Shown here one piece after another: positions 24,974 to 32,516 of a stretch of DNA of 64,000 nt (the stretch's first letter is position 1; every line of letters begins with the position of its first letter). The stretch covers positions 62,001 through 126,000 of the forward strand of contig NZ_QOHH01000009.1 in the NCBI RefSeq assembly GCF_003319105.1, given 5' to 3'. The notes under the pieces are model-generated. The model was not told the DNA's origin. It ran no database searches and was given only the letters and a program-made list of their open reading frames with translations. Source of the stretch: Blastococcus sp. TF02-09 (GTDB taxonomy: Bacteria; Actinomycetota; Actinomycetes; Mycobacteriales; Geodermatophilaceae). Position numbers and translations under genes: made by a program.

Positions 24974-25695
24974 GCACGCCGTTGGACGTGCAGGAGCCCA
25001 GCAGCACGACGGAGGCGGTGGTCGATCTCTCGATCGCCGACGTCCGGCAGCTGAACGGCGCGCTGCACGCGCCCGACGTCGCGGAGAAGGCGCCGTCCTG
25101 GCGGGTGACGAACCCGGACGGGCGGCACGGCATCGCCGTCGGCCTCGACGCCGAGGTGACCGTGGAGATCGACGGGCACGTCGGCTACTACTGCGCCGGC
25201 ATGAACAAGAGCGCCACCGTCACCGTCCACGGCAACGCCGGGGTCGGGGTGGCCGAGAACATGATGAGCGGCACGGTGCGGGTGCGCGGCAACGCCAGCC
25301 AGTCCGCCGGTGCCACCGCCCACGGCGGGCTGCTCGTGGTGGAGGGCTCGGCCGCCGCGCGGTGCGGCATCTCCATGAAGGGCGTGGACATCGTCGTCGG
25401 CGGCGACGTCGGGCACATGAGCGCGTTCATGGGCCAGGCCGGCCGGCTGGTCGTCTGCGGCGACGCCGGGGACGCGCTCGGCGACTCGCTCTACGAGGCC
25501 CGCATCTACGTGCAAGGCTCGGTGAAGTCCCTCGGTGCCGACTGCGTCGAGAAGGAGATGCGCGGCGAGCACCTCGCCGAGCTCGCCGAGCTCCTCGCCG
25601 CCGCCGGCATGGCGTGCGACCCGGCCGGCTTCCGCCGCTACGGCTCGGCCCGGCAGCTCTACAACTTCCACGTCGACAACGCCTCGGCGTACTGA
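24961..25695 (+). CDS. mgsB: N-methylglutamate synthase GXGXG subunit (MgsB/GlxC-like)
   Basis: A 244-residue protein built on the right-handed beta-helix of the glutamate synthase C-terminal domain (GXGXG repeats), for example VTVHGNAGVGVAENMMSG and VRVRGNASQSAGATAHGG, ending near GDSLYEARIYVQGSVKSLG. It is a structural and channel subunit of the split glutamate-synthase-like complex. ATG 24961 overlaps the mgsA gene and is followed 12 bases after its stop by mgsC, so the three-subunit order matches known mgsABC and glxBCD sets. Confidence 0.87.
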   Translation: MAALSTPLDVQEPSSTTEAVVDLSIADVRQLNGALHAPDVAEKAPSWRVTNPDGRHGIAVGLDAEVTVEIDGHVGYYCAGMNKSATVTVHGNAGVGVAENMMSGTVRVRGNASQSAGATAHGGLLVVEGSAAARCGISMKGVDIVVGGDVGHMSAFMGQAGRLVVCGDAGDALGDSLYEARIYVQGSVKSLGADCVEKEMRGEHLAELAELLAAAGMACDPAGFRRYGSARQLYNFHVDNASAY

Positions 25696-25707
25696 GGAGC
25701 GACCTCC

Positions 25708-27009
25708 ATGCTGCGCGAATCCGCCACCTTCGACCGCGCCACCATCGCCGACATCCAGCGCGCGGCCGAGACCGGCATCTACGACATCCGCGGCGGCGGG
25801 GCCAAGCGCCGCGTCCCGCACTTCGACGACCTGCTGTTCCTCGGCGCGAGCATGTCCCGCTACCCGCTCGAGGGCTACCGCGAGCGGTGCGACACCGACG
25901 TCGTCCTCGGCGACCGCAACGCCACCTACCCGCTGCACCTCTCCACCCCGGTCACCATCGCCGGGATGAGCTTCGGCGCGCTCTCCGGCCGGGCCAAGGA
26001 GGCGCTCGGCCGCGGCGCCAGCGAGGTGGGCACGAGCACCACCACCGGCGACGGCGGGATGACGCCGGAGGAGCGCGGCCAGTCCAAGCACCTCGTCTAC
26101 CAGTACCTGCCGTCGCGCTACGGGATGAACCCCGACCACCTGCGCATGGCCGACGCCATCGAGATCGTGCTCGGCCAGGGCGCCAAGCCCGGTGGCGGCG
26201 GGATGCTGCTGGGCCAGAAGATCACCGAGCGGGTCGCCGGCATGCGCACCCTGCCGATGGGTGTCGACCAGCGCAGCGCCTGCCGGCACCCCGACTGGAC
26301 CGGCCCGGACGACCTGGAGATCAAGATCCGGGAGCTGCGGGAGATCACCGACTGGGAGAAGCCGGTCTACGTCAAGATCGGCGCCAGCCGCACCTACTTC
26401 GACGTCAAGCTCGCGGCCAAGGCCGGCGCCGACGTCATCGTCCTCGACGGCATGCAGGGCGGCACCGCCGCGACCCAGGACGTGTTCATCGAGCACGTCG
26501 GCATCCCGACACTGGCCGCGCTGCCCCAGGCGGTGCAGGCGCTGCAGGAGGAGGGGCTGCACCGGAAGGTCCAGCTGGTCGTCTCCGGCGGCGTCCGCAA
26601 CGGCGCCGACCTCGCCAAGTGCATGGCCCTGGGTGCCGACGCCGTGGCCATCGGCACCGCGGCGCTGGTCGCGCTCGGCGACAACGCCCCGCACCTGGAC
26701 GAGGAGTACCGGAAGCTCGGCTCGGCGGCCGGGTTCTACGACGACTGGCAGGCCGGCCGGGACCCCGCGGGCATCACCACCCAGGACCCCGAGCTCGCCG
26801 ACCGGCTCGACCCGGTCGTCGGCGGCCGGCGGCTGGCCAACTTCATCCGGGTCATGACCATGGAGGCGCAGGTCATCGCCCGCGCCTGCGGCAAGGCCCA
26901 CCTGCACTCGCTGGAGCCCGAGGACCTCGTCGCCCTCACCATCGAGGCGGCCGCCATGGCGCGGGTGCCGCTGGCCGGCACGTCGTGGATCCCTGGGCAG
27001 GCGCTGTGA
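25708..27009 (+). CDS. mgsC: N-methylglutamate synthase FMN subunit (MgsC/GlxD-like)
   Basis: A 433-residue FMN-binding glutamate synthase domain protein with the TIM-barrel blocks PVTIAGMSFGALSGRAKEAL, the GTSTTTGDGGMTPEE loop, KIGASRTYFDVKLAAKAGAD and the phosphate-binding SGGVRNGADLAKCMALGAD. It joins methylamine delivered by MgsA to 2-oxoglutarate to form N-methylglutamate. ATG 25708 lies after GAGGAG. Its stop overlaps the start of the FAD oxidoreductase gene by 4 bases. Confidence 0.88.
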   Translation: MLRESATFDRATIADIQRAAETGIYDIRGGGAKRRVPHFDDLLFLGASMSRYPLEGYRERCDTDVVLGDRNATYPLHLSTPVTIAGMSFGALSGRAKEALGRGASEVGTSTTTGDGGMTPEERGQSKHLVYQYLPSRYGMNPDHLRMADAIEIVLGQGAKPGGGGMLLGQKITERVAGMRTLPMGVDQRSACRHPDWTGPDDLEIKIRELREITDWEKPVYVKIGASRTYFDVKLAAKAGADVIVLDGMQGGTAATQDVFIEHVGIPTLAALPQAVQALQEEGLHRKVQLVVSGGVRNGADLAKCMALGADAVAIGTAALVALGDNAPHLDEEYRKLGSAAGFYDDWQAGRDPAGITTQDPELADRLDPVVGGRRLANFIRVMTMEAQVIARACGKAHLHSLEPEDLVALTIEAAAMARVPLAGTSWIPGQAL

Positions 27010-28190
27010 GCAGCGCCGACGTCGTCGTCGTCGGCGGCGGGCTGGAGGGGGTGGCCACCGCCTGGGCGCTCGCGCAGCGCGGCGTCACCGACGTACTGGT
27101 CTGCGAGCGCGACACCGTCGGCTCCGGCGGCACCGGCAAGTCCAGCGGAGTGGTGCGCTGCCACTACGGCGTCTCGTCCCTGGCGGCCATGGCCAACGCC
27201 GGGCTCGCGGTCTTCGAGCAGGCCGAGGAGCTGCTGGGGGAGGACGTCGGCTTCGTGCCGACCGGCTACGTCGTCGGCGTCGGCCCGGAGAACGTCGACG
27301 CCCTGCGCGCGAGCCTGGCCAACCAGCGCGCGCTGGGCGTGCAGACCGGCGAGATCGACCGGGACGAGGTCGCGCGGCTGTGGCCGGCGGCCGACCTCGA
27401 CGACTTCGCCGCCTTCGGCTGGGAACCCCGCGGCGGCTACGGCGACGCCTACCGGACCGCCCAGGCCTTCGCCGCCGCCGCCCGCCGTGCCGGGGTGCGC
27501 ATCCGGCAGGGGACGGCGGTCACCGAGGTGCTGGTCGAGGGCGGCCGGGCGGCGGGGGTCCGGCTGGCCGACGGCTCGACCGTCGCGGCCGGCACCGTCG
27601 TCGTGGCGGCCGGCCCCTGGTCGGTGGGACTGCTCGCGCCGCTGGGCATCGACCTGCCGGTCCGGGTGCACCGCGAGGCGATCGTGCTCCTCGACCCGGG
27701 CACCGACCTCGGCCCGGTGCCGGTCTTCTCCGACCTCGTCTCGCTGCAGTACATCCGGGCCGAGGGGGGCGGGCAGCTGCTGTTCGGCAACAGCGACCTC
27801 TCGGTGCCCGAGCCCGCCGACCCGGACGGCTACCTCAACCGGGCCACCGACGACTTCCTGGAGATGGCCGTCGGCAAGATCTCGCACCGCTTCCCGGGGC
27901 TGGAGCACGCCTCGGTCAGCGGCACCTACGCCGGCTGCTACGACGTGACGCCGGACTTCAATCCGGTCATCTCCGAGACGCCGGTCGAGGGGCTGGTGGT
28001 CGCGGCCGGGTTCAGCGGGCACGGCTTCAAGATCTCGCCCGCGGTCGGCCGGCTGGTCGCCGATCTCGTGGTCGACGGGAAGAGCTCGGACCCCGACGTC
28101 CCGGAGTCGGACTTCCGGCTCGCCCGGTTCGCCGAGGGGCACCTGCTCACCAGCCCGTTCCCCTACGTCGGAGCGGGGGAGATGCGCTGA
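27006..28190 (+). CDS. FAD-dependent amine oxidoreductase, candidate N-methylglutamate dehydrogenase/oxidase
   Basis: A 394-residue DAO-type flavoprotein with the dinucleotide fold DVVVVGGGLEGVATAWAL at the N-terminus, the GKSSGVVRCHYG loop and the C-terminal GFSGHGFKISPAVGRL, closest in style to the sarcosine oxidase beta subunit. By position it should oxidise N-methylglutamate to glutamate and formaldehyde. Known N-methylglutamate dehydrogenases have four subunits (MgdABCD) with a folate-linked partner, whereas only this beta-like chain is present here. A one-subunit oxidase making hydrogen peroxide is therefore possible. GTG 27006 overlaps the mgsC stop. Confidence 0.83.
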   Translation: MSSADVVVVGGGLEGVATAWALAQRGVTDVLVCERDTVGSGGTGKSSGVVRCHYGVSSLAAMANAGLAVFEQAEELLGEDVGFVPTGYVVGVGPENVDALRASLANQRALGVQTGEIDRDEVARLWPAADLDDFAAFGWEPRGGYGDAYRTAQAFAAAARRAGVRIRQGTAVTEVLVEGGRAAGVRLADGSTVAAGTVVVAAGPWSVGLLAPLGIDLPVRVHREAIVLLDPGTDLGPVPVFSDLVSLQYIRAEGGGQLLFGNSDLSVPEPADPDGYLNRATDDFLEMAVGKISHRFPGLEHASVSGTYAGCYDVTPDFNPVISETPVEGLVVAAGFSGHGFKISPAVGRLVADLVVDGKSSDPDVPESDFRLARFAEGHLLTSPFPYVGAGEMR

Positions 28191-28196
28191 CCGCGC

Positions 28197-28367
28197 TCAC
28201 CAGCGGCGGGGCAGTTCCTCCCGGCCGCGCCGGGACCAGCCGAGCGCGAGGGTGGCGCCGGCCAGCAGCAGCGCGAGGACGGTCAGCCAGAACAGCCCCT
28301 TGACGACCGCGCCCAGGATGCTGAGCGCGAGCCAGATCACCAGCAGCCAGCCGAGCAGACGCAGCAC
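28197..28367 (-). CDS. small membrane protein, hypothetical
   Basis: A 56-residue protein that is one long hydrophobic stretch, probably two helices (LLGWLLVIWLALSILGAVV and LFWLTVLALLLAGATLALG), with a basic end RRGREELPRRW. GTG 28367 follows GGAGA. This type of short protein is widespread in high-GC actinobacteria and has no known function. It is convergent with the FAD oxidoreductase gene, 6 bases apart. Confidence 0.7.
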   Translation of the reverse strand: MLRLLGWLLVIWLALSILGAVVKGLFWLTVLALLLAGATLALGWSRRGREELPRRW

Positions 28368-28496
28368 GGGGTCTCCAGGGGTCGCGGGGAGTTCCAGCCT
28401 ATGCCCGGGTGGCACCGTGCGGGGGTCGTGTGCGTGCGGGGTGGTTCCCACCGGGGAAGCCGGCTGCCGGACCGACCGGGGGAGCACCCCGGGCAC

Positions 28497-28661
28497 TCAC
28501 CGCGTGCCCGGGCTGCCTCCGGTCCGGAGGGTCGGCCGCGCCGTGACGACGACCGGCCCGCCGCAGTTCCAGCAGTTCGGTTCGACCCCGTTGCGTTGCA
28601 TGTCGCGCCCGCCCACTTCGCACGGCGGGCAGTTCCAGCAGACCTCGATCCGGTGGTCCAC
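28497..28661 (-). CDS. 54-residue zinc-ribbon protein
   Basis: A small gene, easy to overlook. The product has C8xxC11xxC14 (CWNCPPC) and a second knuckle C30xxC33 (CWNCG), so two CWNC motifs surround a 15-residue linker, a zinc-ribbon pattern. The start GTG 28661 is preceded by GAGGAG at ideal spacing and the stop is TGA at 28497-28499. The frame codes only 54 residues. No function is known; the repeated CWNC motif argues strongly for a real protein rather than a chance frame. Confidence 0.7.
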   Translation of the reverse strand: MDHRIEVCWNCPPCEVGGRDMQRNGVEPNCWNCGGPVVVTARPTLRTGGSPGTR

Positions 28662-28909
28662 GGATCGCTCCTCGAGTGCATCTGGTGCTGGGGTCCCGGG
28701 TGCTCGGGCCCGCGGCCTCCACTACCCACGGCGCGCCGTCGACTCACCCGCGAACGGGGATGACGACCGGTCACCTCCCACGGACGCCGCGCCCGAGGTG
28801 CCGACGGAGCCCTGAGCAGGCACTGTGTCCCACGCCACGTCACCATCCGGGCGCGTGGCCGTTGTCCCGCACGGAACAGCCGTCGTCCTTCAGCAGCGAG
28901 GGAACAAGC

Positions 28910-29779
28910 ATGGCCGAGAACCAGCAGAACCTGCTCCAGCGACTCATCAGCTGGCGCGTGAGCGCCGCGATGGAGCCGCACCCGCCCAACGAGACGGTGA
29001 TGCGGCTCCAGCAGCCGCTCGTCGACCTGCTGGAGAAGTACTACTTCCGGCTCGAGGTCGAGGGGTGGGAGCGGGTGCCCGACCGCACCTGCCTGGTGGT
29101 CGGCGTCCACTCCGGTGCCGCGCTGACCATGGACGCCTGGAGCCTGGTCAGCGCCTGGCACAAGCACTTCGAGGGCAAGCGGTTCCTGCACGGGACCGCG
29201 CACGACGTCCTCATGGCCGCACCGGGGCTGGGCGACTACTTCCGGTCCGTCGGCGTCATCGCGGCGAACCGGACGAGCGTCTCCGCGGCGCTCGACCAGG
29301 GTGAGGACGTCGTCGTCTGGCCCGGGGGCGAGGTCGACTCCATGCGCAGCTGGTTCAAGCGCGACGTCGCGACCCTGGCCGGCCGCCGCGGGTTCGTGAA
29401 GCAGGCCATCCGCTCCGGCGTCCCGATCCTGCCGGTGGCCACGGTCGGCGGGCACGACACGGTGTTCGTGCTGTCCGAGGGCAAGTGGCTGGCCAACGGG
29501 CTGGACCGGCTCCTCGGCCTGAAGAAGACGCTGCGCGGCGCCAACCTGCCGATCATCGCCGGGTTCCCGTTCCCGATCGCGGTCGAGATCCTGCCGGCGC
29601 ACGTCCCGCTGCCGGCCAAGATCCGCACCGAGCTGCTCGAGCCGATCGAGGTCGACGACGACCCCGAGCGCGCCGACGACGAGGCCTACGTGCAGAAGAT
29701 CTACGACCAGGTCGAGGCGGAGATCCAGGCCGGCATGGACCGGCTGGCCGCCCGGCGGAGCCTGCCGGTGCTGGGCTGA
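28910..29779 (+). CDS. lysophospholipid acyltransferase-like protein
   Basis: A 289-residue PlsC-type acyltransferase homologue. The acceptor-site region reads GVHSGAALTMDAW, a variant of the NHxxxxD motif with the His retained, and the downstream VVVWPGGEVDSMRSWFKRD and IPILPVATVGGHDTVF match motifs III and IV. It acts on acyl-CoA or acyl-ACP at the inner membrane face. ATG 28910 follows GAGGGAA. It leads a tandem run with the DUF4177 and DUF4334 genes, though with a 58-bp gap. The acceptor is not defined. Confidence 0.84.
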   Translation: MAENQQNLLQRLISWRVSAAMEPHPPNETVMRLQQPLVDLLEKYYFRLEVEGWERVPDRTCLVVGVHSGAALTMDAWSLVSAWHKHFEGKRFLHGTAHDVLMAAPGLGDYFRSVGVIAANRTSVSAALDQGEDVVVWPGGEVDSMRSWFKRDVATLAGRRGFVKQAIRSGVPILPVATVGGHDTVFVLSEGKWLANGLDRLLGLKKTLRGANLPIIAGFPFPIAVEILPAHVPLPAKIRTELLEPIEVDDDPERADDEAYVQKIYDQVEAEIQAGMDRLAARRSLPVLG

Positions 29780-29837
29780 TCCCTCGACGCGGGACGCCGG
29801 CCCGGGCAGTCTGGGCGCTTCTCCGAGGAGGTAGGCC

Positions 29838-30047
29838 ATGGCGGCACGGTTCGAGTACAAGGTCGACGAGATCCGCGAGGGGATGCTCGGCGGGAAGATG
29901 AGCGGCGACAAGCTGGAGAAGGTGCTCAACGACCGCGCCGCCGACGGCTGGCAGCTCAAGGCCATCACCGCGGTCGAGGTCAAGGGGCGCATCGGCCCGG
30001 GTGGGGTCGAGGGCGTGCTGGTGACCTTCGAGCGTCCGCTGGTGTGA
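29838..30047 (+). CDS. DUF4177 protein
   Basis: A 69-residue protein of the DUF4177 family, with FEYKVDEI at the start and LEKVLNDRAADGWQLKAITAVE in the middle followed by a beta strand (VEGVLVTFERP). Function unknown. AGGAGG at 29825 gives a strong ribosome site. Its stop overlaps the next GTG by 4 bases. Confidence 0.85.
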   Translation: MAARFEYKVDEIREGMLGGKMSGDKLEKVLNDRAADGWQLKAITAVEVKGRIGPGGVEGVLVTFERPLV

Positions 30048-30583
30048 GCCCGGAGTCCCTGGATCCGGGGCGGCTCGCGGGCGGGCTCCCGCGCGGCGAG
30101 GCGCTGGCCCTGTTCGACGCCGCCCCGCCGGTGGCGGTCGGGGAGATGCTCGGCCGGTGGCGGGGGAGCGGCCTGCCCAGCGGGTCGCCGCTGGACGGGC
30201 TGCTCGAGGCCTACGGCTGGTACGGCAAGGAGTTCCGCGACGCCGAGACGGTGCACCCGCTGCTGTTCGGCACCCGCTCCGGCCCGCGTCCGGTCGACCC
30301 GGCCCTGGTGCCGATGGCGCTGCTCCGCGACCGCCCCGGCCTGGCGCACTCCCGGCCGGCCCGGACCGCCTTCCGGCTGCTCCGACCGCTGGTGACGACG
30401 TCGAAGCCGCGGGCCCGGCTGCGCGCGATCGAGCACCGGGGCGTGCCGACCGCGGCGATGGTCTACGACGCGCTGCCGATCGTCGACGTGTTCCGCCGGC
30501 TGTCCGACGACGTCCGGCTCGGGCTCATGGACCTGCGCGGCCTGCCCGAGCCGTTCTTCTTCCTGCTCACCCGGGAGCGCTGA
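30044..30583 (+). CDS. DUF4334 (GXWXG) domain protein
   Basis: A 179-residue protein with an N-terminal GXWXG-type block (VAVGEMLGRWRGSGLPSG) and a C-terminal DUF4334 segment (TAAMVYDALPIVDVFRRL, LGLMDLRGLPEPFFFLLTR). These form a lipocalin-like barrel with an unknown ligand. GTG 30044 overlaps the DUF4177 stop. The gene is convergent with arsR at 5 bases. Confidence 0.83.
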   Translation: MSPESLDPGRLAGGLPRGEALALFDAAPPVAVGEMLGRWRGSGLPSGSPLDGLLEAYGWYGKEFRDAETVHPLLFGTRSGPRPVDPALVPMALLRDRPGLAHSRPARTAFRLLRPLVTTSKPRARLRAIEHRGVPTAAMVYDALPIVDVFRRLSDDVRLGLMDLRGLPEPFFFLLTRER

Positions 30584-30588
30584 CCCGC

Positions 30589-30969
30589 TCAGAGGGCGAG
30601 GGTGCTCCGGAGCATCTCGAGTGCTGCCGGGACGACCGCGTACCAGACGTTGCGCCCCCGCTTCTCGCTCGTGGCGAGCCCCGCATCGACGAGGACCTTG
30701 AGGTGGTGGGAGACGGTCGGTTGGCTCTTGCCGACCGGCTCGACCAGGTCGCACGCGCACACCGACCCGCCCTCGGCCGTGGCGAGGAGGGACACGAGCC
30801 GCAGGCGCACCGGATCCGCCAACGCGGCGAACTGCCGGGAGAGCGTGACCGCGTCGGCCTCGCCCAGGACCTCGGCGGCCAGCGGTGCGCAGCACGCCTC
30901 GGCCGCGGGCTGCTCCAGCACGGGCAGGGCGCGCATCGTCGTCACCGGACCCTCCGACCTCTCCGACAT
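30589..30969 (-). CDS. arsR: ArsR/SmtB family repressor with CxC metal site
   Basis: A 126-residue winged-helix repressor (ALADPVRLRLVSLLATAEGG, then SQPTVSHHLKVLVDAGLATSEKRGRNVWY). C71 and C73 in VCACDLVE, and C26/C27 in EACCAPL, form the thiol cluster typical of As(III)-sensing ArsR. ATG 30969 is taken; an ATG at codon 12 (30936) is an alternative. It is divergent from the ArsI-like gene, and two palindromic operators lie between them, so it represses both until arsenite or another thiophilic metal binds. Confidence 0.87.
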   Translation of the reverse strand: MSERSEGPVTTMRALPVLEQPAAEACCAPLAAEVLGEADAVTLSRQFAALADPVRLRLVSLLATAEGGSVCACDLVEPVGKSQPTVSHHLKVLVDAGLATSEKRGRNVWYAVVPAALEMLRSTLAL

Positions 30970-30973
30970 GACG

Positions 30974-31027
30974 TATTGACAGCCGTCGATGCTACCTGCA
31001 ACGTCTGAATATCGACAACCGTCGATA
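30974..31027. promoter_or_regulatory. two ArsR operators
   Basis: The site at 31010-31027 is a perfect palindrome, TATCGAC-AACC-GTCGATA. The site at 30974-30991 is an imperfect copy, TATTGAC-AGCC-GTCGATG. Their spacing (36 bp centre to centre) puts them on about the same DNA face, between arsR and the divergent arsI. Confidence 0.75.
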
Positions 31028-31051
31028 CGTTTTGACCAGGAGGAATCCCCG

Positions 31052-31471
31052 ATGTCCCGTGTGCAGCTCGCTCTGCGCGTCGCCGACCTGGAGGCCGCCG
31101 TCGGCTTCTACTCGCGCCTCTTCGACACCGCCCCGACCAAGCGCCGGCCCGGGTACGCCAACTTCGCCATCGCCGAGCCGCCGCTGAAGCTGGTGCTGCT
31201 CGAGGGCGAGGCCGGGGAGCCCACCCGCATGGACCACCTCGGCGTCGAGGTGGCGTCCACCGACCTGGTCGCCGCGGCCGCGGACCGGCTCGCCGAGGCG
31301 GGGCTGGCCACGCGCGTGGAGGACGGGACCACCTGCTGCTACGCCGTCCAGGACAAGGTGTGGGTGACCGGCCCGGGCGGCGAGCCGTGGGAGGTCTACA
31401 CCGTGACCGCCGACGCCCACCCCGACCTCGAGGGAATGACGACGGTCGAGCGGGCCCCCGCCTGCTGCTGA
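31052..31471 (+). CDS. arsI: ArsI/CadI family glyoxalase-fold protein
   Basis: A 139-residue VOC-fold protein. It retains the vicinal thiols C95-C96 in TTCCYAVQDK and the metal ligands Q5, H62 and E114, the set used by ArsI C-As lyase to cleave trivalent organoarsenicals. CadI-type cadmium-induced proteins share the fold, so that is the main alternative. The C-terminus ends in CC. ATG 31052 has AGGAGG. No arsenite pump or arsenate reductase is adjacent. Confidence 0.86.
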   Translation: MSRVQLALRVADLEAAVGFYSRLFDTAPTKRRPGYANFAIAEPPLKLVLLEGEAGEPTRMDHLGVEVASTDLVAAAADRLAEAGLATRVEDGTTCCYAVQDKVWVTGPGGEPWEVYTVTADAHPDLEGMTTVERAPACC

Positions 31472-31547
31472 CGCCGGCGAGTGCTACGAACTCGTGGTGA
31501 TCACGCGCTGATCGCCACGGGTTCGTCGCAGTCGGGGAGGTGCCGTC

Positions 31548-32501
31548 GTGGACCTGGAGCAGGTGGCCGACGAGCTGTACGAGGTGCCGCCCGAGGAGTT
31601 CGTCGCGCTGCGGACGACCCGCCAGGACGAGGCCAAGGCCGAGGGCGACAAGGCGCTGGCCAAGGAGATCGGCGCGCTGCCCAAGCCCTCGGCCGCCGCC
31701 TGGGCCTGCAACCTGCTGGTCCGCGAGCACCGCACGGAGATCGAGGACCTCGTCGAGCTCGGTGACCTGCTGCGCGCGGCCCAGGAAAACCTGGCCGGGG
31801 ACCAGCTGCGCGCCCTCGACGTCCAGCGGCGCCAGCTGGTCACCGCCCTGACCCGGCAGGCCCGGGGCCTGGCCGCCGGGCGCGGGCACCCGGTGAGCAC
31901 GGCGGTCGCCACCCAGGTCGAGGAGACCCTGCGCGCGGCCATGGCCGATCCCGACGCCGGGCAGGCGCTGCTCACCGGCCGGCTCACCTCGCCGATGTCC
32001 TACAGCGGCCTGGGGACGACGGTGTCCAAGCCCGACCTCCGGTTGGTGCACCCCGCGCCCCGCCACACCCGCACGACCGAGCGCAGCGAGAAGCCGGCAC
32101 GGACGCGCGCTCCGGCGAAGCAGGCGGGGGAGTCCGCCGCCGACCGCCGGGCTCGCGAGCAGGAGGAGCGCCGGCGCGCGGCGGAGGAGAAGCGCCGGCG
32201 CGAGCTGGCCGAGGCCCGCGCCGTGGAGCAGGAGGCCACCGCCGCCGCGGACGAGGCCGCCGCCCTCCTCGAGGAGCAGCGGCAGCGGACCGAGGAGCTC
32301 GCCGCCCGCCGGTCGGAGCTGCAGGCGCGGGTGGACGAGCTCGCCGACCAGCTCGCCGAGGCGGAACGGGAGGTGGCCGACGCCGCCGCCGCGCTCAAGC
32401 GCGAGGAACGCCGGCGCGCGGCCGCCGAGCGGGAGGCGGCCGACGCGGCGGAGGCGCGGGACCGCGCCGCCGCGCACGTCGCGTCCCTCGGCGGGGACTG
32501 A
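31548..32501 (+). CDS. coiled-coil protein of unknown function
   Basis: A 317-residue protein. The first 160 residues are helical and globular (EVPPEEFVALRTTRQDEAKAEG, KPSAAAWACNLLV), and residues about 180-315 are a long Arg/Glu/Ala-rich coiled coil. There are no membrane segments. This two-part layout is seen in uncharacterised actinobacterial proteins. GTG 31548 follows GGGAGG. It is convergent with the HtrA-like gene. Confidence 0.8.
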   Translation: MDLEQVADELYEVPPEEFVALRTTRQDEAKAEGDKALAKEIGALPKPSAAAWACNLLVREHRTEIEDLVELGDLLRAAQENLAGDQLRALDVQRRQLVTALTRQARGLAAGRGHPVSTAVATQVEETLRAAMADPDAGQALLTGRLTSPMSYSGLGTTVSKPDLRLVHPAPRHTRTTERSEKPARTRAPAKQAGESAADRRAREQEERRRAAEEKRRRELAEARAVEQEATAAADEAAALLEEQRQRTEELAARRSELQARVDELADQLAEAEREVADAAAALKREERRRAAAEREAADAAEARDRAAAHVASLGGD

Positions 32502-32516
32502 CGCCGAGGAGCGCGC

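Noticed and set aside
28570..28590. GTTCGA sequence resembling a tRNA T-loop
   Set aside because: No acceptor or anticodon stems can be built around it; it is part of the zinc-ribbon coding sequence on the other strand.
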